From Xylaria sp. FL1777 (Eukaryota > Ascomycota > Sordariomycetes > Xylariales > Xylariaceae), in assembly GCA_022578965.1 (NCBI GenBank), contig MU400694.1, positions 1 to 64,000 of the forward strand: a stretch of DNA of 64,000 nucleotides, written 5' to 3'. A program made the translations under genes and the position numbers. Of the stretch, positions 57,878-64,000 are shown one piece after another (the first letter of the stretch is position 1; every line of letters starts with the position of its first letter). The notes under the pieces were generated by a model. That model was not told the DNA's origin. It did no database searches and worked only from the letters and a program-made list of their open reading frames with translations.

Positions 57878-58414
57878 TCATTCCGGCACCTTATGTTCAG
57901 AAGCAATCTCCTCTGCATTTGCAGGCACACGGTCTTCAGCAGCAGGATAATCATGAGCTGCCTTGCCCCTCATACCCTTGTGTACACCTTCGGGCAGATC
58001 AGCACCCTTCTCTCGTACGATGCCGACTCCCTCGCTGCCGCCGCGGCCTGCAATTCCTGTGCCCTCTTTCTTGTTATGCCTGCCGTGGGGTTTCTTGATC
58101 TCGCGAGCCTCCTGGCCCTGAAGGGGCTTTCCCATGCCTCGGTAGACGTCTTTTGAAGTGGCGCCTTGAATGGTCTCTTCTGCGCTGGGGGCTGTGCCGA
58201 GGGCTTGGGCGGAGAACTCGCCCTCGGGCCGTGGCTGGAATGTGTTCTCTCGGGGCGCTGTACCCGGGGGATATGTCTCGGCGTGGAACTCTGGAGCTCT
58301 GTCGTTGCCGACTAGGACTCCTGGCTTGTGTCCTCCCTTTTCTAGCGGTTTGGACGGCGGCACACGGCTGCGGAACTCGCCCTGTAGTGAATCGGGATTT
58401 CGACTGGCAGACAT
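57878..58414 (-). CDS. LEA-like disordered small protein, 178 residues
   Basis: Minus strand, single exon, starting MSASRNPDSLQGEFRSRVPP. Hydrophilic and Gly/Pro/Glu/Lys-rich throughout, with motifs seen in conserved but uncharacterised ascomycete proteins: GGHKPGVLVGNDRAPEFHAE, PPGTAP, FQPRPEGE, IQGATSKDVYRGMGKPLQGQ. No cysteine, signal peptide or membrane segment. A TATA-like catataag lies about 125 bp upstream of the ATG (near 58540). Proteins of this kind are often conidial or stress-related; here that is inference. Confidence 0.78.
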   Translation of the reverse strand: MSASRNPDSLQGEFRSRVPPSKPLEKGGHKPGVLVGNDRAPEFHAETYPPGTAPRENTFQPRPEGEFSAQALGTAPSAEETIQGATSKDVYRGMGKPLQGQEAREIKKPHGRHNKKEGTGIAGRGGSEGVGIVREKGADLPEGVHKGMRGKAAHDYPAAEDRVPANAEEIASEHKVPE

Positions 58415-61400
58415 GGTGACTTTGGTGGTTTATGAATGAAATAGAGTACGTATATGCTTCGTGAATGTTGTTCTGATTGTAGAAGTGCTGTGAATGGGGA
58501 ATTGAGATGTGTGACTGCTGCCCGCGGAGTGTGAAGCTTATATGCCAACGAAGCATTGTACTCGCCCCCCAACGACGTAAATTGTAGGGTTTGCTATGCA
58601 TCCATGATGTCAAATACCCACCATATTGTTACTTGGTTCACGGGTGACAGAACAGTCACGGCGTGGATCTACAGTTTGACATCATATCACTTATCAATCA
58701 TTCTAATGAGTGGTGGACGGATGGATTTGATGGGTCGACAGTGCAAGGAGGCAGGATGTAATAAGCTCAGGTGGCCTATAAGTGATGTTGCTCGGAATTA
58801 TATGAGTTTTGCATGATGAAGCCTTATTTGTAACGGTTTTTAGACTCGAACAGCCTAAAGCCTTTCCTCTGGAATCTTCCTGTTCATGTATATAAGTTGG
58901 TATACCTGTCGTGTTAGGCATTCATTCAACCTCTGGTGGATTTGATCTTCGAGATCGAGTTTCGAGTTCCGGAATCGTATCGTATTGACTATATTGAAAA
59001 GCTAGCAGAGTGGTTCGACTTGGGATTAAGTAGGAAGCAAAGCGCACATTTACCTGTGGCTGCATATCTAAGGCCTCTTTATGTGGCTGATAAATCAACT
59101 GTGGCTGTACAACAAGTCTTCCTACAAAGTGGCCCACACATTCTACTTGGAGAAACACCTGACAGTCCCATCATAAGGGATCAAAGACACATGGAAGATG
59201 AGGGTTTTCATATGAAATTTCTTCATCGAAAATATCGGCAGCTGCATTTTAAGACATATCGTAAATAGCAAATACTAGCCTAGATAAGAATGGCAGCTGG
59301 AATGTTTGTAGGCTAGTAATGCTATTTTTGTCTTGTAGGTAGCCTAGCTTCCAACCGCCAACCGCCCAATAACTAGTTTCTTCAAAGCACGTGGATTGAA
59401 GAGAAGGAAGGAAAAGAATTACAATCCAGTATCACGAAATGCTTTGTTCGTGTTTTTATTAGGTAGCGCATTTCATTGTTCGTGATTGGCATGCATGTGG
59501 TCATTAACCCAACAGTTTGGCTCATGACCTTGGCAGAGACTGCGCGACAAGTAATACAAGGAATGCGAATGAAGCTACTTCTTTTGCTTTCTGTCGTAGT
59601 ATATACTAGGTAGGCATACGCAGTATACTAGGTATACTAAAAGATTAGTAGAGGATTCAATAGTCGCAAATGGCCTCCCAATACGAGGGAGAGCGTGATT
59701 TTATACTAGAAGGATCACGCCAAAGTCGGCAATAGCCATTCTAGTGCCAACGAACCACCAATACAGAGTAGTGTACTCAGTCCACTAAGTATAAATAGTG
59801 TAGGGCGTGCCGCCGGACCGAATAAGATGGGACTTTGCTTAGACAAGCAAGGTGGCCTGGCTGTACCAAGAGTAATACCTACTATAGGCAGTACATTACC
59901 CAGTAGGTGCTAGGAATAAGATGTTGAAAGGCACCTAGGTAGATTTAGATGTTCTTATGCGCTGCTCGGTCAGTAATGTAGTGAATATAGTTGCCTACAG
60001 CAGTAATTAATATAATCGCCTGTTAGTACAACCTACATACATTGTACTGAGTAACATGTTGGAGCTGTAACGTTGTATGCTTATGGGTTACCAGGAGCAG
60101 CCACATCATGAGACCCTCGAATGTGTGCTTACTTACCGCATAGGTACTTTTGCATTACTGCGAACTCACCTAGATATCTAGTATAGAGTTTAATTGCTAC
60201 TACCTATGTACCCTCCTACTGCCTAAGTCTGGGGAATCAGAGTACTACCTACGTAGTAAGTAAGGTACTGTACCGTACCGCCGATTCTTCAATGTGTGAT
60301 ATCTTGGCTGAAGAGGGGTGATCGTCGCAAAAATGGTACCTCAAAGTTACAACAGCGATGGCCCTTGTCATACCGTCGTTCTTGTTGCCCTGTGGACAGG
60401 GGCATGCCGGCTAAGTATCCAGCCAAGCCCCTTGGAGATGCCTTGGACAGTTACCGGCGGTACATGTATTCGATGCAAACTATCAAGCCGAGTATGCATT
60501 CCCTTCTGCCGTTCGTGCATTGCAGGTGATGGGAATCGAAAAGTTGATTTCGTGAATACGAGAAATAAGTGCTCGATGATTAAAACTCTAGGTATCTATT
60601 AACTCATTAGGTACTTACTTAGTAGCTACTGCGTATGTTTCAACCTAGTACGGCCTCTTTAGACAGCCTAACGTCTAATAGGTAGGTAGGTAGGTAGGTA
60701 GGTAGGTAGGTAGGTACCTATTCTGGACAGAGACAGGCAGTGTAGTACACTGTAGATGTAGATCTGACTAACCTCATCAGCTAGGTGCCTTAGCTGTCTC
60801 AGCTGAATGTCACTTCACTATACTAGGTACCTACTACTGTACGCTCGTATCAAAAATGACAGTCAGGCTAAGCCCAGGTCTGCCCGCCTCCATGTTTCAA
60901 TGTTGATTGATGTTGGATCGCATCTTCTTCCCATCTCATCTGCCTTACACTAGGTCTATGTAGGTAGTCTCGGCGCAGCCACCTGGGTACAGCCTCACTT
61001 CTCTGCATTACCTATTACCTATTACATTCGAATTCACTTTACGGCACACAACATTAGACCCCAAAGCCAGTTTGCCGCCCCCCTCTTAGCGTTCACTGCG
61101 AGGTAGTACATTCCATTCACTTCAATCATACAGTTCCCACAGTTCATACCTCCTACACTCCCGCCCTCGCCTTTAATCTCCCCTGACACACAGTATCCAT
61201 TACCCAGTATACCTTGATGTGTTTGGCCGTCGGCCCTCGAGTCGGGTGTGTTTCTGCAAGTTTATCTACGCCCGGATTAGTCTAGTACTGCACAGCTGCG
61301 CAGATAGTCGCGCTCGGTCGACGTGCTCCAGCTACGGCGGCACAGTACGGGCTCGTCCAACGTGAGCTAGCGAGGCAATTGGGTGGGTGCGTCTGTCGAG

Positions 61401-61649
61401 GGCTGCCCGCTATCAAGCGCCTCTCGTATTGAAGATTGCCACGGTCGAAACCGCCTATCAGCCGAGCCCAGCAGACGGGAACGACCTGCGCACGCCTCCA
61501 CACGTTGCAAACAACACGCAGAGCGAGACACACACAGTCTTTGTTTCGGTCTCGTCGTCGACCCACCCATCCGCCCCTTCGGCTACCGGTCTTGTGCGCT
61601 CATATCATATATCAACGTCCAAGAGCGCCGTTGGGACGACGTGGGCACC
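58415..61649. other. 3.2-kb upstream region of the glucanase gene
   Basis: No supported gene; the ORF at 58936-59268 has no ATG start and no family match. Many TAGGTA/TACCTA motifs lie between 59600 and 60960, including a pure TAGG run. 61080-61640 is C/T-rich and probably leader: the frame is open from 61383 (GTG) but without an ATG until 61650. Confidence 0.45.
60679..60714. repeat. (TAGG)9 microsatellite
   Basis: Nine perfect TAGG units followed by taccta, so the array ends in a TAGGTACCTA palindrome. It is about 940 bp upstream of the glucanase ATG. Confidence 0.9.
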
Positions 61650-63887
61650 ATGGGCCCTCGTTACTCCTTCGACTCCGATGCTGGCGAACACGCCCCTTTG
61701 GACAATTCCTCCTACGCTCCCCGCGACACTCGCGCCGACGCCGCCGGGTCCTTACCACAGCAACACTCGCTCCCCGCTCGTCCCTCATACAACCTCGACG
61801 CTTCTCAGCCGCAGTACGAAGACAACTCGTCGCCTTACAGAGACGACCCTTCTGCTCCACCACGACCTCCAGCACATTCCAATTACCCTAGTGCCCACCC
61901 CGATTCAGCCTTCGCTCAATTGCGCCAGAACAGAGCCCAAGGAAGAGACACGCAAGGAATCGCCGCTACTTCTTCGGCAGCGCAGCCCATACCACCGCCT
62001 CATTACGACGCTGTAGAGCGCACTTGGGGACACGAATCGCAACCAAACAGTATCACTCCTGGCGCCGATAATTTCAGCGAGGCCGCCGCTGGTGGTATTC
62101 CTGGCCTCGCCATGAGCGTTGCGGAGCGGCATGCTCGAGAAAGTGGTCTCGAGGCCATGAGAGCCGCGCAGCAGTACCAACAACAACAAGAACAACAATC
62201 ACCCCCATATCCTCAAGTCTACCAGCGGACACAACCTCAAAATCTTCCCTACACGGAACCACAGCCATACGCACATGATCAAGGCTATCAAGGGGCCGGT
62301 GGCCATGGCTCATCGTCAAATCTCGCCCCGCCGGCTGCCGCGTCTACTCCTACAAGAAGTTTGAATAGCTTCCATAGTGATCCTTTTCGTGATCCGCAGA
62401 TGGCCTACGGTCAACGGATGGATCCAAGGTTAGGTCAGTTCAATCCCAACGACATCGACGACGACGGTGATGACGGCCTCGAGTATCGGCGTTCTGCTAG
62501 AAACAGTATGTTAAGCCTCGGTAACTCGAGTGGTCGAGGCGCAAATAGCGCCTCCGCTACTGCCGCTGGCGCTGCTGGAGGCGCGGCGGCAGGTGGTGTT
62601 CTTGGCGGCCTCCTTGGAAGAAATCGTAATAGCGCCGTCAGCTATGACCCAGTGCAAAATCCGGCTACTGCTAACCCAGGCGGAGTTGTTGGAGAATACG
62701 ACCTCGGACCCAGGGCAGAGAAGTCTGACTGGATGGCGAAACAAAGCAGCAGCAGGAAGAAATGGAAATGGATCACCGCTATTGTCGTTCTACTGGTTGT
62801 GGCTGGCGCTGTCGTTGGTGGCGTGCTAGGATCAAAGTATGCGAATAAGGGCTCTAGCTCCAGCTCCGGCTCCGGCTCTGGGAGCAACTCACAAGGACAA
62901 TCGGCGAACGACGATACTTCCCAGAACGGAGACCTCAACATCAACTCTGGCGAGATTCAAGCTTTGCTGAACAATCCCAATCTTCATAAGGTGTTTCCTG
63001 GAGTGGACTATACACCTATAAATGTGCAATACCCCGACTGCTTAAAGAACCCCCCTTCCCAGAATAATGTGACTCGCGACGTGGCCATCCTCTCACAACT
63101 GACTAACACAATTCGGTTATATGGGACCGACTGCAACCAGACCGAGATGACTATCCACGCTATAAACCAGTTAAAAATGGAAGACGATATAAAAATCTGG
63201 CTTGGCGTATGGCAAGATGACAATAACGTGACTAACACCCGCCAGCTTGATCGCATGTGGACAATCCTTGATACGTACGGAGATAAGCCATTCAAGGGAT
63301 TGATTGTTGGCAATGAGATCCTGTTCCGCAAGCAAATGACGACGCAAGAGTTAGGAAACTTGCTCGACAGTGTGCGCTCGAACCTCACCAAGCACAATTG
63401 GGACCTTCCGGTGGCTACTAGTGATTTGGGTGACAATTGGGATTCAACTTTAGCGCAGGTCAGCGACTACATCATGGGCAACGTCCATCCCTTTTTTGCG
63501 GGCCAAGACTCCAAAGTGGCCGCGTCATGGACTTGGACGTTTTGGCAGAACAAAGCCGGTTCCTTTTTCAAGTCTGACCAAGAGAAGAACGTTATCTCGG
63601 AAATCGGATGGCCAACAAAAGGTGGTACGGACTGTGGTGGGGCGACAACATGTGAAGACGGGGCCGTGGCTGGAATTGATGAGCTCAACACGCTGCTCAA
63701 CACTTGGGTATGCCAGGCTCTAAATAACGGCACGAACTATTTCTGGTTCGAGATGTTTGATGAGCCTTGGAAGATCAGCTTCGATACTCCAGGAAAGGAA
63801 TGGGAAGATCAGTGGGGCATTCTAGACGTTAATCGAAAATTGAAGGATGGTGTCAAGATTCCCGACTGCGGCGGCAAGACAGTCTAA
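61650..63887 (+). CDS. btgC: GH17 glucan endo-1,3-beta-glucosidase, type II membrane protein (BtgC-like)
   Basis: Cleaves beta-1,3-glucan during wall remodelling at the cell surface. Single exon, 745 residues from ATG 61650 (MGPRYSFDSDAGEHAPLDN); the upstream open frame has no ATG. Residues 1-370 are a disordered cytoplasmic region with Pro, Gln (QQYQQQQEQQ) and an Ala/Gly run. One membrane segment at about 374-393 (ITAIVVLLVVAGAVVGGVLG) preceded by KKWKW gives a type II topology. A Ser/Gly linker leads to the GH17 domain, from FPGVDYTPINVQYP to the C-terminus. The acid/base is Glu556 in VGNEILF and the nucleophile Glu651 in ISEIGWPTKGG. FWFEMFDEPWK closes the barrel. This matches the Aspergillus BtgC layout. 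Complete within the window. Confidence 0.94.
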   Translation: MGPRYSFDSDAGEHAPLDNSSYAPRDTRADAAGSLPQQHSLPARPSYNLDASQPQYEDNSSPYRDDPSAPPRPPAHSNYPSAHPDSAFAQLRQNRAQGRDTQGIAATSSAAQPIPPPHYDAVERTWGHESQPNSITPGADNFSEAAAGGIPGLAMSVAERHARESGLEAMRAAQQYQQQQEQQSPPYPQVYQRTQPQNLPYTEPQPYAHDQGYQGAGGHGSSSNLAPPAAASTPTRSLNSFHSDPFRDPQMAYGQRMDPRLGQFNPNDIDDDGDDGLEYRRSARNSMLSLGNSSGRGANSASATAAGAAGGAAAGGVLGGLLGRNRNSAVSYDPVQNPATANPGGVVGEYDLGPRAEKSDWMAKQSSSRKKWKWITAIVVLLVVAGAVVGGVLGSKYANKGSSSSSGSGSGSNSQGQSANDDTSQNGDLNINSGEIQALLNNPNLHKVFPGVDYTPINVQYPDCLKNPPSQNNVTRDVAILSQLTNTIRLYGTDCNQTEMTIHAINQLKMEDDIKIWLGVWQDDNNVTNTRQLDRMWTILDTYGDKPFKGLIVGNEILFRKQMTTQELGNLLDSVRSNLTKHNWDLPVATSDLGDNWDSTLAQVSDYIMGNVHPFFAGQDSKVAASWTWTFWQNKAGSFFKSDQEKNVISEIGWPTKGGTDCGGATTCEDGAVAGIDELNTLLNTWVCQALNNGTNYFWFEMFDEPWKISFDTPGKEWEDQWGILDVNRKLKDGVKIPDCGGKTV

Positions 63888-64000
63888 TATGCCTGGGCTG
63901 ACTCTTATTCGACGCGAGTTGTTGGCCTCTTCAGCCGGAAAGAAGGAATACTGTACAGCACCGTGCGCATGAAGCTTCTAGACCTAACAGCATGAGTCCC
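63888..64000. other. 3' flank of glucanase gene
   Basis: About 110 bp to the window end; nothing identified. Confidence 0.5.

Noticed and set aside
58936..59268. 110-codon plus-strand ORF
   Set aside because: No ATG start (GTG only), no family match, no splice site that would supply a start.
61383..61649. N-terminal extension of the glucanase
   Set aside because: Open frame but begins at GTG with no ATG; the ATG at 61650 matches the usual start of this family.
1..64000. CRISPR arrays, prokaryotic operons or phage genes
   Set aside because: None seen; intron-rich eukaryotic gene structure throughout. The CHAT gene alone is not evidence of a CRISPR system.

Overview
The window is nuclear DNA of a filamentous ascomycete (Pezizomycotina, most likely Sordariomycetes). 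Genes carry short GT..AG introns of about 49-131 bp, many with CTAAC/CTGAC-like branch sites. There is a sharply bounded AT-rich block that looks mutated by RIP (repeat-induced point mutation). The gene families are fungal: cutinase, NACHT and HET allorecognition-type proteins, a BtgC-like glucanase and a GRIP golgin. The species cannot be fixed from the sequence alone. Exon structures below were assembled by hand from reading frame, splice sites and protein-family knowledge.

Region by region. 0.1-13.2 kb is accessory-like: an AT-rich RIP block, a VIT/vWA protein gene that has lost its 5' end at the block's edge, an intact intronless TPR-CHAT (caspase-fold) gene, a decayed second TPR-CHAT copy 1.4 kb downstream, and a two-exon FAD monooxygenase. 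13.2-17.2 kb has no recognisable gene. 17.2-25 kb holds ade1 (SAICAR synthetase, reconstructed here with 12 exons), a cutinase, a secreted protein built from a duplicated exon, and lunapark. Lunapark (ER junction protein) and an IMH1-type GRIP golgin (Golgi tether) are divergent across a 1.4 kb spacer rich in TAGGTACCTA-type palindromes. 30-36.4 kb holds a class III CoA-transferase, a SET-MYND protein and a class C beta-lactamase/transesterase-like protein. 38.8-42.7 kb holds an MFS sugar porter and guanine deaminase.

43.8-49.6 kb is a second accessory island: a 1,493-residue NLR-type protein (membrane segment, alpha/beta hydrolase, NACHT, about 13 very similar HEAT-like repeats) followed by a broken HET-family relic. 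49.6-58.4 kb is sparse, with small lineage-type genes: an amphipathic helical protein, a small hydrophilic protein, a Myb_DNA-bind_8-type protein built largely of three different tandem repeats, and an LEA-like disordered protein. The window ends with a BtgC-like membrane GH17 beta-1,3-glucanase whose long upstream region carries TAGG repeats.

The most unusual material is the immune-like set: the TPR-CHAT gene with a basic tandem-repeat insertion just before its last CHAT motif, its decayed paralogue, and the hydrolase-NACHT-HEAT receptor beside a HET relic. Together with the RIP block and the truncated vWA gene they suggest fast-evolving accessory islands set among housekeeping genes.
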